A DNA stretch of 64,000 bases from the NCBI GenBank assembly GCA_038503065.1, contig JBCAMK010000021.1, positions 1 through 64,000 of the forward strand. The letters are read 5' to 3'. This document shows positions 1-10,600 of this stretch, one piece after another; within the stretch, counting starts at the first letter, position 1, and every line of letters starts with the position of its first letter. The DNA is from Paragyromitra xinjiangensis (taxonomy: Eukaryota; Ascomycota; Pezizomycetes; Pezizales; Discinaceae). The notes under the pieces were generated by a model. That model searched no databases and was not told the DNA's origin. It was given only the letters and a program-made list of their open reading frames with translations. The translations under genes were made by a program, and so were the position numbers.

Positions 1-108
1 CCTAAACCCTAAACCCTAAACCCTAAACCCTAAACCCTAAACCCTAAACCCTAACCCTAAACCCTAAACCCTAAACCCTAAACCCTAAACCCTAAACCCT
101 AAACCCTA
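1..108. repeat. Telomere repeat array, CCCTAAA type
   Basis: The first 108 bases are an almost perfect head-to-tail array of the 7-base unit CCCTAAA (TTTAGGG on the other strand), with one shortened CCCTAA unit near base 48-53. The C-rich strand reads 5' to 3' inward, as expected for the left end of a chromosome. The array stops abruptly at CCCTACCGTTC. Most filamentous ascomycetes have the 6-base TTAGGG unit, so the 7-base form is notable. Confidence 0.97.
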
Positions 109-337
109 CCGTTCAACCTGTTCCCACTGTGGGAAAATCTCGGCATTTTCACTGGGGCCAAGAAAAAACACCATACCTGAGGAAACGATAAAAAAAACAC
201 CGACAAATGCGGTGGTTCCATGTGCAAGCACACCAAGACGCCAGGCACTGTAAACTTATAGTGAGTACCTGAACACACACACATAAATACACAGGAATGA
301 CTACACCGCAAAAACACTGTGCTGAGAAATACGCATC

Positions 338-384
338 CCATACAAATTTACTATGTGTCTCCAACATTGGCATGATGATAAATA
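338..384 (+). repeat. Subtelomeric direct repeat (second copy at 724-770)
   Basis: A block of about 45 bases beginning CCATACAAA and containing TATGTGTCTCCAACATTGG recurs at 724-770 with a few substitutions and one small length difference. The copies are 386 bases apart in the same orientation. This is the usual look of degenerate subtelomeric repeats. Confidence 0.7.
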
Positions 385-930
385 CGCAGAGATCATGCCA
401 AGGAAGAACACATTATAAATTAATGTTTTTCACATGCTGTTGCATTCTCCCCCATGCCTAGTATCACTATTACGCCGAAAAACACGTAAATACGGTATGA
501 TCCAATGTAATTGTTTTCGTTTTCGGTCCGGCAATGACGTCATCATGAGTGATATTTCATGACTCGCTTAGGTGCACCTCCGGAGAGTGTTTTTTCGAGT
601 TTTTTCAATTTATACTACAGTGTACACATGCCATTTCACATTTATTCTCTTTATTCCATGGATCCAGCCTTACCATGTTGTGGTCTGGTGTGTTTTTCCC
701 GGTTGTTCTGAGAATTACCCACACCATACAAAATTTGTATGTGTCTCCAACATTGGGATGCTGAGATATACCCTGTCGCTTAAAACCACCCCCCCCCTTG
801 CAAACCCAACAACAACCCCCTGAATCTGCTGTTTTGAGGGCGGCAATGGACTCAGGGGGTGCTTATTACTCTATAACCGCATTCTCAGAAAAAATATCTT
901 GTGGGATTTGGTGCCGACTGTCTAGCTTCC

Positions 931-971
931 GGGCGCATATTTCTTCTCAGAGGGCGCATATTTCTTCTCAG
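931..971 (+). repeat. Tandem duplication of a 20-base unit
   Basis: GGGCGCATATTTCTTCTCAGA occurs twice back to back (about 931-951 and 951-971). A related motif, ATCTCTGAGGTCTT, recurs at about 1138 and 1193, with a partial match near 1275. Confidence 0.75.
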
Positions 972-1458
972 ATATTTGAGATATTTGCCCTGTTGCTATA
1001 TACATCATGCTTGCACCAATTATTTCGTGTCTTCCACACACCTGCATGCATACACATGGTTGCAAACACAACTGCATATACATTCTCCCACACACTGCTG
1101 CACACTGCTGCATACATCAAATGCGCCACCTCCAATAAATCTCTGAGGTCTTTGCACCCTTGCACTGTCCTTCTGCTGTCCTTTCCAATAGATCTCTGAG
1201 GTCTTCCAAGGGGTATATCAGATATCATCCGACCTATATGTCATGGGTTTGAGGTGGCCGCTCCACTGGAGGGCTGAGGTCTTTCCTTCCTGCAGCACTA
1301 GCTTGTGGACACTGCATTAGTTACACACACCAAAATTTGTATGGAGGGTCAGATATCTTCGTATGATATCAGGTGGTCATTGCTATAGGATTTCCCGCTT
1401 CAAAGAAATATTTTTGGCTGGCGTACAGCGCCTATTTTCGTTTGGAGCACTTTTTTGG

Positions 1459-1600
1459 ACCTGGCATATGGCAGCTATTGATGCTTGCTGAGCCTGCGCG
1501 CACCTGGAATATGGTAGCTTTTTTGACTTCTGATCTCAAGCGCACCTGGTATATGGCAGGTTTTTCGGCTTATTGACCTCGAGCGCACCTGGCATATGAC
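1459..1600 (+). repeat. Four degenerate repeats of an about 40-base unit
   Basis: The core ACCTGGNATATGGYAG appears at about 1459, 1501, 1542 and 1586 with 40-45 base spacing. Three copies are preceded by GCGC. The array ends directly at the first coding-like sequence of the window. Confidence 0.6.
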
Positions 1601-3535
1601 ACCTCTTACTATTTGTATGGAGAACGAAGGGGGTAACCCCCTACCCCACCCCACCAGAAAGCCCTATAATATCTTCAACCATAACGCCAAGGTCGATGCA
1701 GTCATCGCCGAGCAGATTAAGATAAAGGGCAGTATTGACCCCTTCAAGATTGGGCCTCTCACCGTCAGTGGCTTCAAAGACCCCCAGGCCAATATCGATA
1801 TTGCTCTTGGGCCAACAGAAAAACACATCAAGATTGATGGCGCTGTTACCTTGTGTGATGTGTCCAATGGTATCGATGTCAATATTGAAGTTTCATCCAA
1901 GCCCGTCTTCAAGTTTGTATCTCGTCTAGCATTCGGCGAGCTCCTTACGTTTGATCTGAATGCAGAAATGGACGGAGAGTTCAATGGTAAAGATACTAAA
2001 GATCTGGACTTTATCCTGAAGGCTGAGATGCACGATGAAATCATCAAATATATCGTTACGGAAGCTGAGGCGCATTTCACAGCTGCCCACCAGGCAGCAC
2101 AAGTAGAGTTTGCCGTCAAGGACGCAGAAATCACGGCGCAAGAGAAAAAGTTGACCGCCGACTTAGAAACCGCCAAGCAGCACGTAGCAGAAACGAAGGA
2201 GGCGTGGGATGTTAAACACGCTGCAGTAGAAAAAGCCTTTAAAGATAAGGAAGCTGCGCTCGAGCAAGAGAGAATAAGAAAGGAAAACGATCTGACGGAC
2301 GCTCAGAAGAAGCTTGACGATGAAGTAAGGAAGGTGGAAAACGATCTTGAGCAGGTGAAGGCCGATGTTGCGAAAAAGGTCCAAGCAGCGGAGGTGGCGG
2401 TAGAGACGGCTGCTAGAAATGCGGAGGCGAAGCTCGAGCAATGGAAGAGGGATGTGGCAGCAAAACAGGCGCAGCTAAACTCAGCATATGGGAATGTGCA
2501 GAATTGTATGAGTGCCGCACAGAACAGTCTTAACAATGCGCAAGGTAAGTGAGCCTTCACCCTCCCATCGAGTGTTTACTGATATGTTTTCTAGCCTCTG
2601 TGAACGCAAAGCAAAGTCAGATCGACAGCTTGAACCAACAAATTTCGCACGCCGGCTTCTTTGCCAAAATTCGATTGGTAATATTCCTCTCTCCTTAATT
2701 TTTGGTTAGGCAGAATAGACTAATCCCTTAATTTTATAGAACTGGGACCTTGCTGAGCTTCATGTTGAGAAAGGGGGTATGTTTGCGCTTTCATCCTTCC
2801 TCTTTTGTTCTCGCTAACTCTAACGAACCACTAGTCCTCGATGCTGCCTTATGGGTCGCGCAAAAAGCTCTTGCAGCCGGGAATGCTTGCCTCAATGAAG
2901 CATACACAGTCGCACAGCTCGCCCTCAATGGAGTCCAGAGAGTTCTCACGGAAGGTGAGGCCGGTATTGCCGCAGAAGCGCATACACTTGAGGCTGCCCT
3001 TGAGGCTGCAAAGAGGGACGCAGGATTGTTGGTCAGCGCGGCCGAAGCAAAAATCGAATATGCAAAGAACTCGGGCTTCGAAAAGGGCTTGTTCGACACT
3101 GCAAAGAAACTTCTTGACACATTTATCAATGGGCTTGAGGGTGCAATGAAAGACGTAGCGGAAGCTTATAACAAAATCGAAGAGTGTGCGGAGAACGTGG
3201 CTTATACAATCGCAATGCACGTGCTCGATACAACTGAGAAGAATATCAAAAGCCTAGATCCGGCTCGGTTAGCACTTACATTGTCAGAGGGAGCAGAGGA
3301 GGGGCTCAACCGTATCGTGGAAGCGGCCATCAAGGTGGCGGGGAATATTTTTGATGTCCGGACCGTCACATTGTCGGGGAGTTTGAAGGCACTTGAAAAT
3401 GGGTCGGCGCCACTGGAGGTGGTAGTGATAGCTGTTCTGGCGGGGAAGGAGGAGACATTCAAGGTTGATTATGTTCCTGGGGGAGTTGAGAAGTTCTTTG
3501 AAGGATTGTGGAAGAAGGTTCATGAAATTTTGTAG
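1596..3535 (+). CDS. Large alpha-helical/coiled-coil protein, probably missing its N-terminus
   Basis: Four exons can be joined with consistent phase: 1596-2544, 2595-2677, 2740-2776 and 2835-3535, giving 589 residues. Residues 30-150 are a beta-rich segment (VSGFKDPQANIDIALGP). Residues 150-320 are a long charged coiled coil full of Ala, Glu and Lys heptads. A second helical part follows, and the last 80 residues return to beta strands (VRTVTLSGSLKALENG). There is no signal peptide or membrane segment. The first 20 residues are proline-rich and unlike the rest, and the frame meets the subtelomeric repeat array, so the ATG at 1596 is probably not ancestral. I do not recognise the family and assign no function. 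The introns support real, once expressed coding sequence. It could be a pseudogene fragment kept open by chance. Confidence 0.7.
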
Positions 3536-3990
3536 AGGCTCTAAGCGGTGAAAGGATTGGAATATGTATGGGGTTTTGTGTTTATTTCCTATGACAGGAT
3601 GAGATAACAATGAATGATATCATGGCAATATTATCTATATCAAGGTTGATAGCCTAGAAAAGAATCGCGTTAATGACGGAGCCGGCGTTTCCTCTGATGA
3701 ATCAGCTCCTACAACTCATATAGAGGGCATGGGACAAGAAAATAAGCTGAGATCGAAATCCCAGAGACGGGCAGCATATGTGCCCGAGCAGGCTTGCTCA
3801 CATTCACCTAGCTGCTGTATTTTTATCGCAAGCTCAAGACCCATGCTTTACTGCAATCCAAGAATAGCTAACATTCCCAAACATATAATGCAAAGGCCCA
3901 TCATTCCCCACTGTTATTTCTGCAATGCTACTAGTAACTATCAAAACTACTCTCCGAAATATATATATTTTCTGTTGTTGGAAAGTTTGC
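3536..3990. other. Convergent intergenic spacer
   Basis: The spacer lies between the stop codons of two convergent genes. It is AT-rich, and I see no domain-bearing frame, RNA gene or repeat in it. Confidence 0.6.
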
Positions 3991-5890
3991 TCAGCCTCGA
4001 CATTCCTTCTTGTTCAGGAACGATTCACTTGCATCGACCCGCATTTTAAACAGTAATTGAGCATTAAAATCCGGTGAACATAGGAACGAAAAAAACTTGT
4101 TCTCTGGCCGTTTGCCATCAAGTATCTTGAACTCGTAGTTGCAAATAATGTATGCCAACAAAACTTTCAATTCAGCGGCAGCAAAGAACCGGTCAGGACT
4201 ATAACAAATAGGTTCATAAGTTCCCAGTTTAATCTAGCTTCTATCACAGGAAAGGTTTAACCTACCATGCGTGTTTACCCATCCCAAAGGATAAATATTC
4301 ATTCTCGGGGCAGGCCATCTGATGTTTAGTTTCATGGCCAGCTACCTCCGTCAGGCGCGAAAAGCGGAAAGCGTCAAATTCATTTGGGTTGGCATAATTC
4401 TGCGCCGAGCGGTTAATGGAGTAGGCTGGAGCCACAACCCATTGGCCCTTCGGAAGATAAGTACCGTCCGAGAGGGTAAGCGGTTTCTGTGCCTTCCGCA
4501 TCATAGTTGCTAAACGAATACGTTAGCTCGCCAATAAAATACTATAAGAAATACAATTATTGGAAAGGGCGAACCTGTGGTGACGGGGTGGAGTCTTTGG
4601 CTCTCCTTTAACGAGCTATCCAATTTCTTCATCTTCGTTAATGCTTGCTTTGTCCACCCACTAAACTCCCCAAGAACATTCTCAATCTCGTCCCTTATCG
4701 GATCTTGAAACTCTGGGTGAATTGCTAGGTCGTATAACGCTTGGGTTATACTGATCGATGAGGTGTGAATCGCGGAGAAGTCAAGGTAAAGGATTCGGAT
4801 GCATAGTTCATACAGAGATGTATGCGGTGGGGCGGCTTCAAGAATCCATTGGACTGCATCATTCTACCGCATGCCAGAATTTTTCTTAAAATCCCGTAAT
4901 TATTCCTGGAGTGGACGAGCGTAGAGTGGAACGGGGAAGAAACAGAAAACATACCGGTTTGTCCTCCCAATCGTCGCCAAGTCTTTCCAGCATTCTGCGC
5001 CGCTCTTCAAAGACAGGCCCGAGTTTTGAGAGGAAGGTCTTGAGAGAACTACTCCGGTGAAAAAAACAATAGGCGATAAGTGACTTTAGAACGCGAGGCG
5101 CTAAGTCAATTATAAGACCTGCCCGAGATACCGCCTTTGAGAGTTTCACGAGACAATCAAGATACTCCTGATCACGAGAGAGCGGAAGACCGACAAGGAT
5201 TCGGTTCGTAGTTGCTGATATGCATCTCGATAGAAGGTCTTTGTCCATCTGGGCCCACTCCTCGCCGATATTTGAAGACTCGCGGAATGATAGGCATATT
5301 TCCTCTACAACCTCCGGCAAAACCTTGCCCAAGCGCTGCGTTAAATTCTTCAAAATGATATCAATGTGATAAGGGTTTCCGTGGATGCTACTGCTCAAGA
5401 TATAGCTTATAGAATTTCTTTCATTGGCCGCGGCCTGCATCGAAAGCACTTTCTCGTCGGCATTTCTCAACTCCTTCAGGACAGCTGGATCGGTAGCAAC
5501 TACAACCCACCTTGCGGGTGTAGATATCTTGAATGATTTCCCTTCAAGCCCAAACTAGTGTACGCGTTAGCAGGAACGAGGTAGACCAATCAAAATATTT
5601 AGCGCACTGAACGTACTTTTTGAACCCCATCCGCGATGACTGCAGCCGAGTTATTAACAAATCTAAGTGCTTCTATCCACGCACCTAAAATGGGATTTCC
5701 CCCGAGAGTAGGGACGTCAACCTGATGGTGTGAGCTATCAACTTTTCAACTAAAGAAAGAAAGTTGTTGACTGATATACATAAGCGGAGCGTGTGCAGAA
5801 GAGCCAGTAGAGGGCTAATAACCCTGCACATGTGGTGAGCCCCAGTCGCCAGAACCCTAGCGCATCCAAAATCATATCGATTTGCGCCAT
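3991..5890 (-). CDS. Cytochrome P450 monooxygenase
   Basis: Six exons in phase (5890-5780, 5721-5617, 5554-4955, 4863-4575, 4509-4266, 4198-3991) encode 518 residues, the usual length for a microsomal fungal P450. Residues 8-35 form the N-terminal membrane anchor (TCAGLLALYWLFC). Visible marks are an I-helix FSAIHTSS, a K-helix ExxR (KESQR), the PERF-region motif FDAFRF, and the heme loop FGMGKHACPDRFF with its axial cysteine. The cysteine codon is split by the last intron (TG|T), so the motif only appears after splicing. CPD replaces the commoner CPG. The sequence resembles the fungal group that includes ent-kaurene-oxidase-like enzymes, but substrate cannot be told. No prenyltransferase, terpene cyclase or polyketide synthase lies beside it, so this is not an obvious metabolite cluster. 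The start at 5890 gives the anchor. An in-frame extension upstream runs into an inserted element. Confidence 0.92.
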
Positions 5891-6031
5891 GATATGTGGA
5901 GTATCGACTACGGCTTTCATATTCTGAACATGGCGGAGGATTTCTTTAGAAGCCATTCTTAAAGAGAGCACACGCTGCAAGCGAGGGATTGCAAGAGCTT
6001 CAAACCTGATGTTGCGGTTCAGATAGATATA

Positions 6032-6635
6032 TGTTCTGACCCGTATTCCAAGGATGCCCATTTTAAAATGGGTCAGGCCGCTTTGAAAATGGGTTGACCG
6101 GTTTTAAAATGGGAGCACTTTGAACATCGGCCGACCCATATCCAAAGTGAAGCTAGAAGATGGCCGATATTTAAAGAATGAGTAAAGGTGCAGACAGCTA
6201 CAGCCCCCTGATTTAAAGGTACAGTTCCAAAATACCCCACAGGTGTAAGTCATACTATGGTGCCAGTGTAGTATCATCTCTAGATATAAAGTCTTCATGA
6301 TTCTTGCTATTCTTGGAGGGCTACCTAGGCTCGCACCCAGCCCCACCCACTACACAGTTTGCTATGTACAAAGGCTGCCCCTCCCACCACGTAGATGTAC
6401 ATGATGGAAGGGGGACTTGGGTTTTATTTATACATTACAGCTAGATAAGTTGAAGCTGCAAGTGCTTGAGGTAGTGGTTGGGGAAAAGAAAAGATTTTAC
6501 CTTAGTGGAAATTTTGAATATCGGCCATCTCTTGGTTTCACTTTGTATATAGGTCGGCCGATGTTCAAAGTGCTCCCATTTTAAAACCGGTCAACCCATT
6601 TTAAAATGGGCATCCTTGGAATACGGGTCAGAACA
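6032..6635. mobile_element. 604-bp MITE-like element with long terminal inverted repeats
   Basis: The left end TGTTCTGACCCGTATTCC is matched in reverse complement by the right end, and pairing continues inward for about 125 bases. Both arms contain copies of TTTTAAAATGGG and GAACATCGGCCGACC. The left arm carries an extra about 21-base duplication. A TA lies directly outside each end (6030-6031 and 6636-6637), as expected of Tc1/mariner-type target duplication, although the flanks are TATA-rich and so ambiguous. The interior has no transposase frame. It sits about 140 bases upstream of the P450 start codon. Confidence 0.85.
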
Positions 6636-6950
6636 TATATAAGGAGCCTGTAGAGCTAAGGCGCTAGATATGTCAAATAAATAGAGGTCTGCAGAACGAG
6701 CTTGAAATAAATCGAAATGGCCTTCAGGACCCCGCTTTTCCCAGACCGTCAGGAACATATTCACCACCAATGAATCGGCTGCACTCAGATGTGGGCAGGG
6801 ATGTGCACGGTTCGAACCGCGTTTCAAGAGAATTCCGCCGCACCGGCCAAGCGAGGCCTCTCACAGCGCCAAGCAACCACTTCAGGAATATCTTTTCCCA
6901 AGTGCGAATACTCATCCCTTTAAGGGAGGGAGAGACCCGACATACACGTA
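6636..6950. other. Non-coding spacer between two inverted-repeat elements
   Basis: Nothing recognisable is present. Short open frames on the minus strand run into the neighbouring element and show no conserved domain. Confidence 0.5.
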
Positions 6951-7113
6951 TCCCTTACGCTGGTACTCAAAAGCTGCCAAATATGTCAACCTCGATCAGG
7001 TAGATAAATGGACGATCTTGCTGTATTGAGGAGTTTCCTAGCCGGATGTGGGGCTGAAATGAAACCTTGCACTCAGCCACCAAACTAGTTGGCAGCTTTA
7101 CCAGCGTAAGGGA
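6951..7113. mobile_element. 163-bp TA-flanked inverted-repeat element (MITE-like)
   Basis: The left arm, 6951-6980, begins TCCCTTACGCTGGTA and ends AAAGCTGCCAA. The right arm, 7089-7113, is its reverse complement apart from a 5-6 base insertion in the left arm. TA lies immediately outside each end. There is no internal coding frame. Confidence 0.75.
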
Positions 7114-7297
7114 TAGCCTTCGCCCTAGCTTCGTGCAAGAGACGAGGTAAGTCTTGTAACGAGAGCTGATCAATTTCTCCTAGCAGAAGCTTCCCTTGAG
7201 GTAGAAGAGGTCTAGACCCTTTAGCTTCTACATTCACCAATCCACTCGCTCAACCAATACCAATATGCCACATCCCATACAAATCCTTGTATCCCTA

Positions 7298-7429
7298 TCC
7301 TATAATCCGGTAGAAAACTTTGACCCCTAAGTGGCGGTGGCTCAACGTATAGTTAATTGAAAAATAGCCAATGAAGAGTAAGTAAACATTGGCCCCTACC
7401 AGGGGCGCCAGCTTTACTGGATTATGGGA
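7298..7429. mobile_element. 132-bp TA-flanked MITE, family with TCC(C/T)ATARTCCGG ends, copy 1
   Basis: The left end TCCTATAATCCGGTAGAAAA and the right end (reverse complement TCCCATAATCCAGTAAAGC) form terminal inverted repeats of about 30 bases. TA flanks both ends. A second copy with the same ends is at 11855-11977. The short length and lack of a frame mark it as non-autonomous. Confidence 0.78.
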
Positions 7430-7461
7430 TAACTATTTCCCGAAGATGGGATACCGCCATA

Positions 7462-7686
7462 CTCGTGATGCAATCGGGTATTCAATGATACAGGGATTCG
7501 AACCAATCAAGATATGGGGCGAATATGGTAAGAAGCGGCATCGACAGTTCGAAAACTCCCATAAATGGCTTGGTCAACGAAGTGGCGGTGCTATACATCA
7601 CCACCTTAAGTCTTGCTCGCCCAATAGGACGTCCCCTTTTATTAGAATCCCTGTATCATTGAATACCCGATGGTATATATCACGAG
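7462..7686. mobile_element. 225-bp TA-flanked inverted-repeat element
   Basis: The outer ends CTCGTGAT match in inverted orientation. Just inside, a 25-base inverted repeat (CGGGTATTCAATGATACAGG plus GATTC) is perfect at about 7478-7502 and 7646-7670. TA lies outside both ends. The interior has no convincing coding frame. Confidence 0.75.
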
Positions 7687-10600
7687 TAGCTTTATCGACT
7701 TGAAATCTAACCAGAAGGAGAACGTATAAGAACTAACCTACTGATAAAATTGGTTCACAGACTAATGAAAGCGACCACACTCTAGTGGAAGACTCTCCTA
7801 TAACTACATGTAGTTATTGATGCTTAACCTCGTTTTCTGATGGACGGGTTCTCGCTACCAGGTATCGGAGATTCTAACCGACACCAATCACCAACGAATT
7901 GGTCCAAGAGCCATGGGCACGGACTTCGCTCAGGCCAAAGCGTTCATGCACAGCCAGCTGCACACCGGAATTCGGCAGCCCTGAACCAGCGATTCAGAAC
8001 TAAAAGCGTGCGACCATTGCGGCTATGATTCCCAATGCCTTACAAGAAATTTCATACTCACCTCGTACTACACAACTCATTGCAGCCCATAATTGGGTTA
8101 GGGTTCTGGTGGAACATCTGCTGCACTGCAGGAGAACTTGCGAGGACGAGAGGAAACAAGCAGAGGCGACTGAACAACATCTACTTAATTTATGTGATAT
8201 GAATCCCGCTGCAGATATTTGGCGGTTGGTGTCTCTTCTTCTTTGGTCATTGGAAGGTCTACCAGGATTCGCCCACAAACAGGTACGATTCAGTAATTAA
8301 ACAGAACCCAATCTAAGCATACCAGCAGACCAGAAACTTGAAAAAGCTTAGCAATAAACAAGCACTAAGCAAACCAGTGGACGTAGAAATGCCAAAGTAC
8401 CAATTCGAGCAGCGGTAGCAAAGAATCAAATTAGGTACGTATACGGGATAACGAGCTAGCAGCAATCAATTCAAACCAGTTTAATATGATGTATAGTTCA
8501 ACTACAGATGTGATATGAGGGTGCGGAAGAGTCTGATGGTAGCTATAGCCGTAATTAAGGGACAATTATTAGAGCGAGAGGAGTTAGAGACAATTTAATC
8601 TTTTAGAATTTGTGGGCCAAGTGTAAGAATTCTTTGTTGTAACTCGGAGGAGAATCTAGCAGTCTTCCCATCGGAATATTAATATATTGCCTGTTTTTCT
8701 CTCCTCAATCATGGACTGTCACTGGGATCACAGATCACAGGTTCTCACCCGGCCATTTGCTCGGGGGCGTAGGTTCGATTACACATAAGTAACCTGAAGC
8801 CTGTCTAGAATACATATTAGACTATTAAAGGTCACGGTAGAATGCTGCTAATACGAGCTTTTACATTTACATTTATTGTTCATGATCTGCAGGGAAAATA
8901 TCGAAAAAATAGGATTAGCAAAAGATACTCTTAGGCATCAATTCAGCATCTTAGACGCGTAAAATACCATCAGGCTGTGTACTGGTCGCGCAAAGTTTGT
9001 CTGTGGGCGGGATGTTCATGTCCTATGCATGTTCTGCAACCGAGGCTTGGCATTTTTAGGAGGTCAGGTCGTTACCTGTATGTGACGATTTTCTCATTTG
9101 AGACCACCAAAACAACCCCGGTTCTTCAGCCAAAAGCTCCCATTGGGTCTGTGAGTCTTAGAGTTGATATTTCTATTTTTTTCTATTTTTTTCCTATTGG
9201 TTGAGTTTTGACAAGGTGCAAAAAAAGGCGATGGTTAACTAAGTTGGTGAGGCCAGGGCTAGAGATGGATTCGCGACCGATAAAATTACAGTGGTCGGGC
9301 ACTAGCTATTACCACTCCCAAGACATGGAATTAGACATATTTCCAAAAAGCGTTTGATCCAATGGGGTGTTGATAAGACTATGTCTTATACGAAAAGACT
9401 CTGACTCCTTGTGCAGAGGCCATTGTCGGATCTTACCGTTGCCAGCGCTGCCAAGGCCGGGCTCTCCAGCAAAGTTAACGCTTGGCATCCTTGTCTGGAG
9501 CACATAACACGGAATTAGAACACATTTATCTAGATTACCGTCGTTAAATATCGTCGATATAAACATAGAGGAGGTGAGCTATAGGGAGGTACGGAGCTTA
9601 TCACGCACGAAGGGTCGAGTGAGTTGCGCAGTGAAAGGCCAGGATCATAACCGGACTGTTAAGTGTTGCCATGCATTGTAACGTTAACTGCTATTTTGAA
9701 CACTTTATTATTAATCGGAAATTACGCATTGTAGCTCTACGGTCCTCCCATACTGAACCATCGTACACTATGATTTAAGGAGGATAAAGTAAGCTAGATG
9801 TTCGTCTTTCTGTCCGGTAACATGTTATTGTGAATTCGAGTGATATGTACTTCATGCTACGGGTTCAGTTTAGTGGTGCTGACCAATACGATCAATCATT
9901 TCCCCGTTCTCCGTTACAAAGATCAGGTTTTGGCCCGAGCGATGATCGCTTAGAGACCTCTTCTTGTATTAGCCGTTGTTTTCAGCCCTAGAAGGAAAAG
10001 AGGTGCAGGCGAGACACAGCTGTCTGCAGTGGTGGGACCGGGTATAATTTCCATCAGCCAGACACCCAGAGTTCTCGGAACAATATAGTACTGTATGGTA
10101 CATTTACTGGTAAGCGAGGAGTGAGTCTAATTGTGGAGTAACAATCTAGAGTACATGCAAATACGATAAATCATGGAACTCTTGCGTTCACTGCCATATT
10201 TCCTCGATGAGCTTTACCATGGCCATATGTTTGCGCTTTTTTCAATCGGTGTTGCACACCAGTCTATTCACCTCAATTTCCCCTCGGGCACGGGTATGTA
10301 TGGATTCTTGGGAGTATTGGCAAGTCGGATGACCCATTTGTAATACATTGAAGGGCGATGAGGGGGAAAAAACTTATGCGTAAGCTAGTTTCACATGGAG
10401 AAGCAAGTTCCTCTCGATTAGTACAGGAACACGAACGAACACACAAGCTTCTCTACGCGAGGAGGTTCACGATATCTAGCAAACCGCCTGAAGAGTTTGA
10501 ATGCGCAATGGGTTGTGGAAAAAGAAAAGATAAGCAAAGAGCTGAGTGGCGTCAATGCTAAAGTGGGGTTGTCTCGGATGCTGCAAGGTGGGTCGGACGC

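Larger units (their letters stand above)
109..1595. other. Subtelomeric non-coding region
   Basis: No supportable gene is visible. The stretch is rich in CA and CAC runs, poly-C and short degenerate repeats. Open frames here are short and compositionally biased. The listed direct and tandem repeats are the only structure I could find. Confidence 0.7.

Noticed and set aside
3729..4049. Plus-strand open frame of 106 codons
   Set aside because: It overlaps the last exon of the P450 on the other strand, is Cys/Ser-rich without a domain and is explained as antisense noise.
5891..6061. In-frame N-terminal extension of the P450 (start inside the 604-bp element)
   Set aside because: It would place about 57 polar residues before the membrane anchor, which P450s lack. 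The ATG inside the terminal repeat is more likely coincidental.
8740..8790. GGTTCGATTAC resembling a tRNA B box
   Set aside because: No matching A box or cloverleaf pairing could be built around it.
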